Shown piece after piece: positions 26,628 through 37,013 of a stretch of 64,000 bases of DNA. This stretch comes from Microbacterium aerolatum (GTDB taxonomy: Bacteria > Actinomycetota > Actinomycetes > Actinomycetales > Microbacteriaceae). Under the pieces are notes generated by a model. It had not been told where the DNA came from, ran no database searches, and was given only the letters and a program-made list of their open reading frames with translations. Location: contig NZ_BJUW01000005.1 in assembly GCF_007988825.1 (NCBI RefSeq), positions 123,904 through 187,903 on the forward strand, read 5' to 3'. Within the stretch, counting starts at the first letter, position 1. The number at the start of each line of letters is the position of its first letter. The translations under genes and the position numbers were made by a program.

Positions 26628-29378
26628 GTGTCCACACTCCTGTCTTCTCTCGGACGCTGGTCGTTCCGCCACCCGTGGCGGGTGCTCGTCGCCTGGCTGA
26701 TCATCCTCGCCGCGGCGGGCGGTGGCGCTCTGGTGCTTCAGCAGGGCACGGACAACTCCTTCAGCATCCCCGGCACGGAGGCGCAGGACGGTCTCGAGCA
26801 GCTGTCGCGCTCGTTCCCCCAGGTGAGCGGAACGAACGCGCAGTTCATCGTGGTCGCCGCCGACGGCGAGCAGGTCACGGACGACGCCTACCGCACGCCG
26901 ATCGAGGATGCCGTCGACGAGCTCGCCGACCTCGACGACGTCCTGGCCGTCACCTCGCCGTACGACGAGATGGTCGAGGGCATGGTGAACGAGGGCGCGA
27001 CGGCGGCGATCGTGCAGCTGCAGTTCGACGGCCAGTCCACCGACGTCTCGGACGAGACAAAGGATGAGCTCACCGCCATGGTCGACGAGCTGCGGGGCGA
27101 GCTGCCGGAGGGCACGCAGCTGAAGCTCGGCGGTGACCTGTTCGCGATCTCGATCCCCGGCGTGACGCTGACCGAAGCCGTCGGCCTCGTGATCGCGCTG
27201 CTCGTGCTGGTCGTGACGTTCCGGTCGTTCGTGGTCGCGGGGCTCCCGCTGCTGACCGCCGTGCTGGGCGTCGGCATCTCGATGGCGGGTATCTTCGCGG
27301 CCACAGCGTTCGCGTCGGTCTCGTCGACCACTCCCCTGCTCGCCCTCATGCTCGGCCTCGCGGTCGGCATCGACTACGCGCTGTTCATCATGGCCAGACA
27401 CCAGGACCAGGTGCGCGACGGCGTCGAGCCGGAGGAGTCCGCCGCACGCGCCGTCGGCACCGCGGGTTCGGCCGTCGTGTTCGCCGGCATCACGGTGCTC
27501 ATCGCACTGATCGGGCTCGGCTTCGCCGGCATCCCGTTCCTCACGACCATGGGCATCGCGGCATCCGTCGCCGTGGCCGTGGCCGTGGCGATCGCCGTCA
27601 CGCTGACGCCGGCGGTGCTCGGGTTCCTGAAGGGACGCATCGTCGGACGGCCGAAGAAGGAGCGCCCGGCGAAGAAGGACAAAGGCCCGCGCCGCGGTTT
27701 CAGCGAGCGCTGGGTCGGCGGGGTGACGAAGCATCCGGTCATCACGTCGCTGGCCGTCATCATCGGCCTCGGTGTCGTCGCGGTTCCCGCCCTCAGTCTC
27801 GATCTCGCACTTCCGAACGCCGGCGTGCTCGCGCCCGACGACGAGGCACGCCAGAGCTACGACCTCACCGCCGAGGAGTTCGGCCCCGGATTCAACGGTC
27901 CGCTCGTCCTGACCGGCACGATCGTCACCTCCGACGACCCGCTCACCCTGATGGAAGACCTCGGGGATGCCGTCGCCGAGATCGACGGCGTCAAGGAAGT
28001 GGCCCTCGCCGTCCCGAACGAGACCGCCGACACCGGCATCGTCCAGGTGATCCCGGAGACCGCGCCGGACGACCCCGCCACCAGCGACCTGGTCCGCGAG
28101 CTGCGCTCGCACCACGACGAGTGGCTCGACGAGTTCGGTATCGATGTGAAGGTCACCGGCTTCACCGCCGTCGCGATCGACATCTCCGACCAGCTCGGCG
28201 GCGCTCTGCTGCCGTTCGGCGTCTTCGTGATCGGACTGTCCCTGATCCTGCTGACGATCGTGTTCCGCTCGATCTGGGTGCCGGTCACCGCCGCGCTCGG
28301 CTATCTGCTGTCGATCGTCGCCGCGTTCGGCGTCGTCGCCGCGGTGTTCGAGTGGGGCTGGCTCGCCGACGCCCTGCACGTCGCGAAGGTCGGACCGATC
28401 ATCAGCTTCATGCCGATCATCCTGATGGGCGTGCTGTTCGGCCTCGCAATGGATTACCAGGTGTTCCTCGTCTCGCGCATGCGCGAGGACTTCGTGCACG
28501 ACCCCGATTCGAAGTCGCCGAACCGCGCCATGCGCCGCGCCGCAGCCCTGCGCGCTGTGCGCTCGGGCTTCACCGGCTCGGCGAAGGTCGTCACCGCCGC
28601 AGGACTGATCATGTTCGCCGTGTTCGTGGCGTTCGTGCCTGAGGGCGACTCGTCGCTCAAGCCGATCGCGCTCGGTCTCGCCGCCGGCATCGCGATCGAC
28701 GCGTTCCTCGTGCGCATGACCCTGATCCCCGCGCTCATGGCGATCCTCGGCGAGCGCGCCTGGCAGATCCCGGCGTGGCTGGAGAAGATCCTGCCGAGCG
28801 TCGACATCGAAGGCGAGGCCGTCGAGCGCGAGCGTCACCTGGCCGCGTGGCCGGGCGACGACTCCGTCATCGCCGCCGACGATCTGGTGCTCAGCGCGGA
28901 CGCCCCGATCGTCCAGGGTCTGTCACTGCGCGTCGCGCCGGGCGAAGCGCTCATCGCGACCGGCGGTGACAGCCGCGTGCGCCGCGCGATCGCGCTGGCC
29001 GTCGCCGGCCGCCTGACTCCGGACGCCGGAAAGCTCCGCGTGGTCGGGCACCTGCTGCCCGGACGCGCCGCCTGGGTGCGCGGTCACGTCGGCAGCGTTC
29101 TCGTGGACGACCCGGATGCTGCGCTGCTCGACCTGCGCGAAGCGCTGCGGGGACGCTCGTCCCTCGTCGTGATCGACGGGATCGACCGGCTCACCGGCGG
29201 ACAGCGCGACCAGGCGACGACCATGCTGCAGCACGCAGCGGCGTCCCGTCCGCTGGCGGTGTTCGCGACGGCATCCGATCCGGATCTTGCTCGCATAATC
29301 CTGACGGAGGCCTCCTGGCCGGCCGTCGCCACCGTCGATCTTTCCCACGCACACCACTCTTCCGAGGTGAACGCATGA
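26628..29378 (+). CDS. MMPL/RND-type exporter with a decayed ABC-like C-terminal domain
   Basis: This 916-residue inner-membrane protein exports lipids or drugs in the manner of MmpL proteins. Residues 1-720 have the usual layout: membrane segment 1, an outer domain, segments 2-6 with GLAVGIDYALFIMARHQDQ, a second outer domain, and segments 8-12 with GVLFGLAMDYQVFLVSRMRED. Residues about 735-916 resemble an ABC ATPase (IVQGLSLRVAPGEALIATGGDSRVRR, then LVVIDGIDRL), but the Walker A lysine and the LSGGQ signature are missing. The GTG at 26628 is set by a GGAGG five bases upstream. Confidence 0.9.
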   Translation: MSTLLSSLGRWSFRHPWRVLVAWLIILAAAGGGALVLQQGTDNSFSIPGTEAQDGLEQLSRSFPQVSGTNAQFIVVAADGEQVTDDAYRTPIEDAVDELADLDDVLAVTSPYDEMVEGMVNEGATAAIVQLQFDGQSTDVSDETKDELTAMVDELRGELPEGTQLKLGGDLFAISIPGVTLTEAVGLVIALLVLVVTFRSFVVAGLPLLTAVLGVGISMAGIFAATAFASVSSTTPLLALMLGLAVGIDYALFIMARHQDQVRDGVEPEESAARAVGTAGSAVVFAGITVLIALIGLGFAGIPFLTTMGIAASVAVAVAVAIAVTLTPAVLGFLKGRIVGRPKKERPAKKDKGPRRGFSERWVGGVTKHPVITSLAVIIGLGVVAVPALSLDLALPNAGVLAPDDEARQSYDLTAEEFGPGFNGPLVLTGTIVTSDDPLTLMEDLGDAVAEIDGVKEVALAVPNETADTGIVQVIPETAPDDPATSDLVRELRSHHDEWLDEFGIDVKVTGFTAVAIDISDQLGGALLPFGVFVIGLSLILLTIVFRSIWVPVTAALGYLLSIVAAFGVVAAVFEWGWLADALHVAKVGPIISFMPIILMGVLFGLAMDYQVFLVSRMREDFVHDPDSKSPNRAMRRAAALRAVRSGFTGSAKVVTAAGLIMFAVFVAFVPEGDSSLKPIALGLAAGIAIDAFLVRMTLIPALMAILGERAWQIPAWLEKILPSVDIEGEAVERERHLAAWPGDDSVIAADDLVLSADAPIVQGLSLRVAPGEALIATGGDSRVRRAIALAVAGRLTPDAGKLRVVGHLLPGRAAWVRGHVGSVLVDDPDAALLDLREALRGRSSLVVIDGIDRLTGGQRDQATTMLQHAAASRPLAVFATASDPDLARIILTEASWPAVATVDLSHAHHSSEVNA

Positions 29379-31336
29379 ACCTCTCCATCGAGCGGGCACG
29401 GTCCCGCAAGCCCATCACCCTGCTGACGATCATCGGCGTGCTGCTGCTGCCTGCGATCATCGGCGGCATCCTCGTCGCAGCGCTGCAGAACCCGACCGAG
29501 CGACTCGACTCGATGACCGCGGCGATCGTCAATCTCGACGAGCCCGTCACGATCGACGACCAGTACACGCCGCTCGGGCGCCAGCTCGCGTCGGGTCTGG
29601 TCGAGGGGTCCGACGACATGGACTCGAACCTCACCTGGGTCATCTCCAACGAGGAGGATGCCGCTGACGGTCTCGCCGACGGCAGCTACCAGGCCGTCGT
29701 GACAATCCCCGCGGAGTTCTCTGCCGCGGCGACCTCGGCCGGTCAAACCATCGCCAACGGCAGCGGGACGCCGGAGCAGGCCACGATCCAGGTGACGACG
29801 CCCGACGACGGTCTCGTCGCCGACGACCTCATCACATCGCAGATCGCATCGGTCGCCGCCAGCAGCATGGGCACCATGCTGAGCGAGGCGACCATGGAGA
29901 ACGTGCTGGTCGGTTTCACGACCATCGGCGACCAGATCGGTGAGGCTGCCAGCGGGGCTTCCGAGCTCGCGGACGGCGCACGGTCTGCGGCCGACGGCGC
30001 CGCGGAGCTTCCGGAGGGGGCGGCGCAGCTCGCCGACGGTGCGGCGCAGCTCGGGTCGGGTGCGTCGGAGCTGGCATCCGGGCTCGGGACGATCGCGTCA
30101 GGGACCCGGGATGCCGCGAGCGGAGCGACCGAGTTGGGGAATGGGCTGACAAGTGGCGCGGCCGCGCTGAATCAGAGCGGGCTCGTGCCCGACCAGCTGT
30201 TCGAGGGCGCGAACGGCGCGCAGCGGGCGACCGCCGGTGTCCGGGACGGTGTCGCGGGGCTGGACGCTCAGCTGTCGCAGTTGCTGTCGAAGTGCGGCGC
30301 ACAGGCCACGCCGGAATTCTGCGAGGAACTGGCAATAGCATCTGGGACCGCAAGCGCGCTCGTGACCCCATCCGACCAGGCCGCTCAGGCCGCAGCTGGA
30401 ACGGCGACCGGACTCCGCGCATTCGACGCCGAGGCGACGAAGACCGTGACTGGACAGCTGAACGCTGCCGGCGCCGGCGCGATCGGCCTCGCCGACGGCC
30501 TGAACCAGCTGGCCGCCGGTACCGACCAGTCGGCGACCGGAGCCTCGGCTCTGGGCGACGGCGCCACGCAGCTGAGCGACGGCGCGACTGCGCTCGCAGA
30601 CGGCGCGGGCGAACTCGCCACCGGCCTCGACACCCTGGCGACCGGAACAGGAGACCTCGCCGGCGGTCTGCGCACGGCATCCGAGCAGCTCCCCTCGTTC
30701 AGCGACGACGAGTCGACGTCGCTGGCGTCGGTGATCTCCGACCCGGTGACCTCGAACGCCGAGGCGAGCACGATCTTCGGTCCGACGGCGATCCCGTTGC
30801 TGGCGGCCGTGGCGCTGTGGTTCGGCGGCCTCGCATCGTTCCTCGTGATGCGCGCTCACACCGCGCGTACGCTGACCTCGCGTCGCTCGTCCGCGTCGCT
30901 GACGCTGCGGGCTTTCTGGCCGGCTGCGGCGATCGGCGCAGGACAGGGCGTGCTCGTCGCGCTGATCGTCCAGATCGTCGCCTCGTACGACGCCGCGGCG
31001 TGGTGGGCGTTCGCCGGCACCGCTGTGCTCGCCGGCGTCGCTTTCGCCGCCGTGAACCAGGCGCTGGTCGCCGTCTTCGGCGGGGCCGGACGCTGGATCA
31101 GCGCGCTGGTCGGCGTCGTCGCCGTCGCGACGGGGCTGATCTCGACGGTGCCGGGTTGGCTCGCCTCGGTCGGGGCTGCGCTGCCCACCGCGCCGGCGTT
31201 CACCGGGCTGATCGCCGCGAACGGCGCGGCTGTCGCAGGCCTCGTCGTGTGGGCCGTCCTGTCGCTGATCGTCACGACCGTCGTCGTGGCCATGCGCCGC
31301 ACGACGTCTGCGAAGGCGGTGCTCGCCTCGGCGTAG
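29375..31336 (+). CDS. YhgE/Pip-type membrane protein with coiled repeats
   Basis: This 653-residue protein has one membrane segment near residues 15-37 and an extracellular ABC-2-like domain (AAIVNLDEPVTIDDQYTPLGRQLASGLV). A long run of repeats rich in Ala, Gly, Asp and Leu follows (LADGARSAADGAAELPEG and relatives, about 190-300 and 365-445). Five or so membrane segments close the protein. This matches the YhgE/Pip and EsaA-like family. It overlaps the MMPL gene by four bases, so the two likely work as one envelope export unit under TetR control. Confidence 0.87.
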   Translation: MNLSIERARSRKPITLLTIIGVLLLPAIIGGILVAALQNPTERLDSMTAAIVNLDEPVTIDDQYTPLGRQLASGLVEGSDDMDSNLTWVISNEEDAADGLADGSYQAVVTIPAEFSAAATSAGQTIANGSGTPEQATIQVTTPDDGLVADDLITSQIASVAASSMGTMLSEATMENVLVGFTTIGDQIGEAASGASELADGARSAADGAAELPEGAAQLADGAAQLGSGASELASGLGTIASGTRDAASGATELGNGLTSGAAALNQSGLVPDQLFEGANGAQRATAGVRDGVAGLDAQLSQLLSKCGAQATPEFCEELAIASGTASALVTPSDQAAQAAAGTATGLRAFDAEATKTVTGQLNAAGAGAIGLADGLNQLAAGTDQSATGASALGDGATQLSDGATALADGAGELATGLDTLATGTGDLAGGLRTASEQLPSFSDDESTSLASVISDPVTSNAEASTIFGPTAIPLLAAVALWFGGLASFLVMRAHTARTLTSRRSSASLTLRAFWPAAAIGAGQGVLVALIVQIVASYDAAAWWAFAGTAVLAGVAFAAVNQALVAVFGGAGRWISALVGVVAVATGLISTVPGWLASVGAALPTAPAFTGLIAANGAAVAGLVVWAVLSLIVTTVVVAMRRTTSAKAVLASA

Positions 31337-31349
31337 CATCCGCCCCCTC

Positions 31350-31490
31350 AATCGGGAGGGGTCGCAAACGGTCGCCGAACCTCGCTGGTGGCGACCGGAT
31401 GCGCCCCCTCCCGGACTGCGCTCTCGGGTGAGGGGTCGCAAACGGTCGCCATTCCGCGCGGGTGGCGACACATTGCGACCCCTGCCGCGC
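31350..31490. repeat. Two related palindromes with the GGGGTCGCAAACGGTCGCC core
   Basis: GGGGTCGCAAACGGTCGCC occurs twice (near 31358 and 31436), each time followed by a partly complementary GGCGAC...GCGMCCCC arm. They fill the gap after the YhgE-like gene. Confidence 0.65.
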
Positions 31491-31498
31491 GTGTCCGT

Positions 31499-31504
31499 TA
31501 CCGT
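31499..31504 (+). promoter_or_regulatory. -10 box of a leaderless promoter
   Basis: TACCGT ends six bases before the ATG at 31511. Confidence 0.55.
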
Positions 31505-31510
31505 CGGGGG

Positions 31511-32098
31511 ATGCGCCGGCCGTTCATGACCGATCCCGACCAACTGTCCTCACTTGAAGGACAGCAGTACCTCGTCCTGCGTCCGTCCGCCCCGGTCTCA
31601 GCGGCGTACCGGAAGGTGCAGGGCGAACTCCTCACGCGCGTGCCAGCAGGGACGAAGCATCCGCACACCGAGCACGTCACGCTTCGCGGATTCTACGAGC
31701 CCGAGCGTCGTGGCCAGCTCGGCGCTCTCGTGCGGGAGTGGGCGGCACGTCAGCATCCGATCGAGATCGTCGCCGAAGCGATCGACACGTTCCCGGCACC
31801 ATGGCAGATCGTGATCATGCGACTGGCGCGGACGGCATCCCTCGTCGACGGCTACGCATCGCTGAGCACCGCCCTCGAGCAGACCGACTTCCGCCGTCTC
31901 GACGAGCTCGCCCTCGAGGACTGGATCTTCCACCTGTCCGTCGCCTATGGAAAGACGCTCCCGGCCGACGCCTGGACCGAGCTCGAACGCGGCTCACTGC
32001 GAGAGCTCGCCGAACAGCCCCGCTGCGTCGTCGCGGAGGCCGAACTGGTCTGGTACCAGGACGGCCTCGAGCACGCCGAGGTCATCCCGCTCGGTTAG
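31511..32098 (+). CDS. 2H phosphoesterase / 2'-5' RNA ligase-like protein
   Basis: This 195-residue cytoplasmic protein has the two histidine motifs of the 2H superfamily: TEHVTLRGFYE (about residues 55-65) and IFHLSVAYGK (about 143-152). Members act on cyclic phosphates or 2'-5' bonds in RNA or nucleotides. The exact substrate is unknown. It stands alone with its own leaderless promoter and is convergent with the cytochrome c maturation genes. Confidence 0.83.
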   Translation: MRRPFMTDPDQLSSLEGQQYLVLRPSAPVSAAYRKVQGELLTRVPAGTKHPHTEHVTLRGFYEPERRGQLGALVREWAARQHPIEIVAEAIDTFPAPWQIVIMRLARTASLVDGYASLSTALEQTDFRRLDELALEDWIFHLSVAYGKTLPADAWTELERGSLRELAEQPRCVVAEAELVWYQDGLEHAEVIPLG

Positions 32099-32127
32099 GA
32101 CATGACCGCGCTCACTTCGGCACGCTT

Positions 32128-32268
32128 GGAGGTGGCGCCAGTTGTCGCTCAAGCGCGGTCCGAGCGACACTAAGCGACACCTGCGCGATCCCGGTCGCCG
32201 CCCACGCATCAGGAGGTGGCGCTTCGTGCCGCTCGGACGCGCGCGAAGCGGCACGAAGCGACACCTCC
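32128..32268. repeat. Two palindromes of the GCGACACCTCC family
   Basis: The second and better one pairs 32212-32233 with 32247-32268 with a single mismatch over 22 bases. The first (about 32128-32182) is looser. They share the AAGCGGCACGAAGCGACACC core with 14841-14867 and lie between convergent genes. Confidence 0.75.
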
Positions 32269-32334
32269 AGCAACTAAGGGCGCGAACTCAGGGCCACTCG
32301 CCCGGTCGGCGCCAGCGGACCGCCGGCCGCGCGC

Positions 32335-33333
32335 TCAGCTCAGGCCGCTGTACGCGTGCAACCCCTTGAAGAACACGTTCACGATCGTGAAGTTGAAGAT
32401 CACCGCGGTGAAACCGACGATCGACAGCCACGCCGAGGGGTTGCCGCGCCAGCCGCGGGTCGCACGGGCGTGGATGTATCCGGCGTAGAGCACCCAGACG
32501 ATGAAGGTCCAGGTCTCCTTGACGTCGAAGCCCCAGTAGCGACCCCAGGCGTCCTGCGCCCAGACGGCACCGGCGATGAGCGTGAAGGTCCAGAAGATGA
32601 ATCCGACGATCGCGAAGCGGAACGCCATGCCCTCGAGGCGGTCGGCGTTCGGCAGAGTGCCGAGGAACTTCGGTCCGGGCTTCTCAGCGGCCTCGACGAG
32701 CCGTCGCTCGCGCCGCGACTGCATGAGCTGCAGCACGGACAGGGCGCACGCGAGGGCGAAGAACGCGGTGGCGAGCGACGCGACGAACACGTGGATGACG
32801 AGCCAGACACTCTTGAGCGGATCCATCAGCGGCACGACGCCCACGTAGAAGCTGATCGCCGCAGCCCCCATCAGTACGACGACGAGCCCCGTGATGAACG
32901 TGCCGAGGAACCGCAGGTCGATCCGGGTGTTCACCACGAGGTACACGAGCACGACGAGCAGGGTGCCGGTCATCGCGAACTCGTACAGGTTCGCCCACGG
33001 CACGCGCTCCGCCGCGATTCCGCGCGTGACGGTCGCGGCGAGCTGGAACAGGAAGCCCAGAACTGTCAGCGCCGTGCCGATCCGCGCCATGACATAGCGC
33101 GGCTTCGCCGGCTCCTCGGATGCCGCATCCGCAGCGTCCGTACCCGCAGGAGCAGCCCCAGCCGAAGAGGCCTCGGCCCCGACGAGCACGGCCTCGCGCT
33201 CGCGGACCAGGCGTGCGTCCGCGCTCACCTCGGAGCGACGCGCGAGATCGAAGGCGTAGGCCACGAAGGCTGCCGCGTAGATCGCGATCGCCGTCCAGAC
33301 GAACAGGATCGAGAGGGAGTCGAGGTCGGGCAT
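32335..33333 (-). CDS. ccsB: Cytochrome c biogenesis protein CcsB (ResC type)
   Basis: This 332-residue membrane protein carries and attaches haem to apocytochrome c outside the membrane, working with ResB. The haem-handling WWD-type motif reads WGRYWGFDVKETWTFIVW (about residues 265-282), with histidines in neighbouring loops (IHVFVAS, YIHARATRGW). About eight membrane segments are predicted. A leaderless TAGACT box overlaps the end of resB, so ccsB can be transcribed separately. Confidence 0.95.
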   Translation of the reverse strand: MPDLDSLSILFVWTAIAIYAAAFVAYAFDLARRSEVSADARLVREREAVLVGAEASSAGAAPAGTDAADAASEEPAKPRYVMARIGTALTVLGFLFQLAATVTRGIAAERVPWANLYEFAMTGTLLVVLVYLVVNTRIDLRFLGTFITGLVVVLMGAAAISFYVGVVPLMDPLKSVWLVIHVFVASLATAFFALACALSVLQLMQSRRERRLVEAAEKPGPKFLGTLPNADRLEGMAFRFAIVGFIFWTFTLIAGAVWAQDAWGRYWGFDVKETWTFIVWVLYAGYIHARATRGWRGNPSAWLSIVGFTAVIFNFTIVNVFFKGLHAYSGLS

Positions 33334-33342
33334 TGTCCCAGT

Positions 33343-35052
<1,710 letters not shown>

Positions 35053-35089
35053 GGCATCCTTCTGGGCGGAGTCGATATCGGTGCGGGAA

Positions 35090-35845
35090 TCAGAGCGGGA
35101 GGATGACACTGCCCATCACCGCCGTCAGTCGGGACATGAGGTCGGTCCAGAGCCCCGTGACCATCAGCACGCCGAGCGCGATGAGCAGCACGCCGCCGAT
35201 GATGTTCACGACGCGGATGTGGCGCCGCAGGAATCCGATGGTCTTCGTCGCCCATCCGAAGCCGAGCGCGACGAGCAGGAACGGGATGCCGAGGCCGAGG
35301 CTGTACGCCAGGCCGAGGAACGAGGCGCGCCAGGGGTCACCGAGCGTCCACGAGACCGCGGTGATCGCGGTGAGCGTCGGGCCGATGCAGGGCGCCCAGC
35401 CGATGCCGAGCGCGAAGCCGAGCAACGGGGCGCCGATGAGCCCGGTCTTCGAGGTGACGTGCATGCGCCACTCGCGCTGCGCGAAGCCGAACAGGCCGAG
35501 GAACACCAGGCCCATCGCGATGATGACGACACCCAGAATGCGGGTGATCAGGTCGCCCCACTGCAGGAAGAAGACGGATGCCGCACCGCCGATGATCGTG
35601 AACGCGATGAACACGATGCTGAAGCCGAGGATGAACAGCAGCACGCCGAGCACGAGGCGCCCGCGGTTGGGGGCGGCGTCGTTCGTCGCCGCACCTCTCG
35701 GCGCCACCGCTCCGCCGATGAACCCGAGGTATCCCGGCACGAGCGGGAGCACGCACGGGGAGAGGAAGGAGACGAGCCCTGCGAGCATCGCGACCGGGAT
35801 CGCGAGCCAGAGTGCGCCGGAGCCGATCAGCTCGCTCGTGTTCAC
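35090..35845 (-). CDS. ccdA: Thiol-disulfide electron carrier CcdA
   Basis: This 251-residue, six-segment membrane protein moves reducing power from cytoplasmic thioredoxin to the outside so that apocytochrome c cysteines stay reduced. The two redox cysteines are in FLSPCVLPLVPGYLGF (about residue 30) and GWAPCIGPTL. The GTG at 35845 overlaps the ResA-like gene by four bases, which couples the donor to its partner. Confidence 0.94.
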   Translation of the reverse strand: MNTSELIGSGALWLAIPVAMLAGLVSFLSPCVLPLVPGYLGFIGGAVAPRGAATNDAAPNRGRLVLGVLLFILGFSIVFIAFTIIGGAASVFFLQWGDLITRILGVVIIAMGLVFLGLFGFAQREWRMHVTSKTGLIGAPLLGFALGIGWAPCIGPTLTAITAVSWTLGDPWRASFLGLAYSLGLGIPFLLVALGFGWATKTIGFLRRHIRVVNIIGGVLLIALGVLMVTGLWTDLMSRLTAVMGSVILPL

Positions 35846-36495
35846 GCGCCCTCCGCGAGCGCGTCGCCCACGAGGGTCGAGAGGATGCTGGTGCCGTCGA
35901 CCGGGCCGATGATGCGGGCCGCGACTCGGCCCTGCTTGTCGAGCACGAGCGTGGTCGGGGTCGCCTGGATCGGGGTGGCGCCGGCGAAGGCGAGCTTCGC
36001 CGAGCCGCTGTCGACGTCCATGATGCTCGGGTACGTCACGCCGTAGGTCTTCGCGAACGAGCGGGCTGTGTCCGCCTGGTCGTAGATGTTGATGCCGACG
36101 AACGACACGTCCTCGTCGCTGTATTCCTGCCACACGGCTTCGAGGTCGCCCGCCTCGACGCGGCAGGGCGCGCAGCCGGCGTACCAGAAGTTCACGACCG
36201 TGACGTCGCCGGCGATGTCGGCGCTGTCGAACTGCTCGCCGTCCTCGGTCACGCCGCCGAAGACCACGGGCTCACCGCGTTCTGCGACGGGGACCTCCTC
36301 GACAGCTCCGTCGGCGGAGATGTAGCCCTTGCCATCGCCGTCGAGGTACTGCTGGGCGACCGGATCGGCGGCGCAGGCGGTCAGGGAGGAGACGGCGATC
36401 ACCGCGGCGAGCGCGGCTCCGAGCATCCGACGAGAGCGTCGATTGCGGGAGGGGCGGCCGTCGCGAATCGGTCGAATCGTCGAGGCGAAAGGCAC
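35842..36495 (-). CDS. resA: ResA/TlpA-type thioredoxin lipoprotein
   Basis: This 217-residue extracellular thioredoxin reduces apocytochrome c before haem attachment. A basic start and hydrophobic stretch end in the lipobox LTAC near residue 41. The thioredoxin fold carries the active site NFWYAGCAPCRVEA (CAPC, about residue 107), and the cis-proline is in TPTTLVLDKQG. It begins at a GTG with a leaderless promoter and heads the resA-ccdA-resB-ccsB cluster. Confidence 0.92.
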   Translation of the reverse strand: MPFASTIRPIRDGRPSRNRRSRRMLGAALAAVIAVSSLTACAADPVAQQYLDGDGKGYISADGAVEEVPVAERGEPVVFGGVTEDGEQFDSADIAGDVTVVNFWYAGCAPCRVEAGDLEAVWQEYSDEDVSFVGINIYDQADTARSFAKTYGVTYPSIMDVDSGSAKLAFAGATPIQATPTTLVLDKQGRVAARIIGPVDGTSILSTLVGDALAEGA

Positions 36496-36501
36496 ATTCC
36501 C

Positions 36502-36507
36502 AGTCTA
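36502..36507 (-). promoter_or_regulatory. -10 box of a leaderless promoter (resA-like gene)
   Basis: TAGACT on the minus strand ends six bases before the GTG at 36495. Confidence 0.6.
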
Positions 36508-36556
36508 CGCAGGGGTTTCTATGGGTGATCTGGAAGGTGCGGCCCCGAGCGGCGCC

Positions 36557-36946
36557 TCAGAACCGCGCCAGGACGTCCTCCACGCCGGCACGGAACCGCG
36601 GGCAGGTCATGATGTCGTGGGCGCGGCAGCGAAGAGCATGTTCGGTCATCTCACGAGAGCGCTGCATCTCCAGCATCCGCTTGTCGAGATCGTCCAGGTG
36701 CGCGTGCAGCACCTCGTGCCGTCCGGAGCGTCCGTCGTCGAGGAGCACGGCGATCTGCTCGAGCGTCATACCGGCGAGCTTGCTGCGCTGGATGATCGCG
36801 ATGCGGACGACATCCGCCTCGCCGTATCGGCGGCGGCCCGCGGCATCCCGTTCGGGGCGGAGCAGGCCGACGCTCTCCCAGTGCCGGAGCACGTTCGTCG
36901 GCAGGTCGAAGCGTTCGGCGACATCGCCGACAGACCAGGGATGCAT
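36557..36946 (-). CDS. MerR-family regulator
   Basis: This regulator of about 129 residues has the MerR HTH (WSVGDVAERFDLPTNVLRHWESVGLLRPERDAAGRRRYGEADVVRIAIIQ), a dimer helix, and two cysteines near the end (CRAHDIMTC). These might sense redox state or metal, as in SoxR- or CueR-like proteins, but the spacing fits no known subgroup I can name. The ATG at 36946 is preferred to one at 36961, which lies inside the operator. It is divergent from the flavoprotein gene it probably controls. Confidence 0.87.
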   Translation of the reverse strand: MHPWSVGDVAERFDLPTNVLRHWESVGLLRPERDAAGRRRYGEADVVRIAIIQRSKLAGMTLEQIAVLLDDGRSGRHEVLHAHLDDLDKRMLEMQRSREMTEHALRCRAHDIMTCPRFRAGVEDVLARF

Positions 36947-36951
36947 GGCGC

Positions 36952-36982
36952 TTGACTTCATGTTGACATGAAGTCACACACT
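36952..36982 (+). promoter_or_regulatory. MerR-type promoter with perfect operator
   Basis: TTGACT (36952-36957) and CACACT (36977-36982) are separated by 19 bases, the over-long spacing typical of MerR targets. The perfect dyad TGACTTCATGT-TG-ACATGAAGTCA (36953-36976) fills the spacer. It drives the flavoprotein gene. Confidence 0.8.
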
Positions 36983-37013
36983 GGTCGAGAACGCAAGATC
37001 AGGAGGATCCACC

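Noticed and set aside
26604..28838. A 744-residue open frame opposite the MMPL gene
   Set aside because: Its product is an Asp/Arg/His-rich low-complexity chain, the usual mirror of a real high-GC gene.
28830..29378. A separate ABC ATPase gene after mmpL
   Set aside because: The frame is continuous with mmpL, there is no ribosome site at the junction, and the key catalytic residues are missing.
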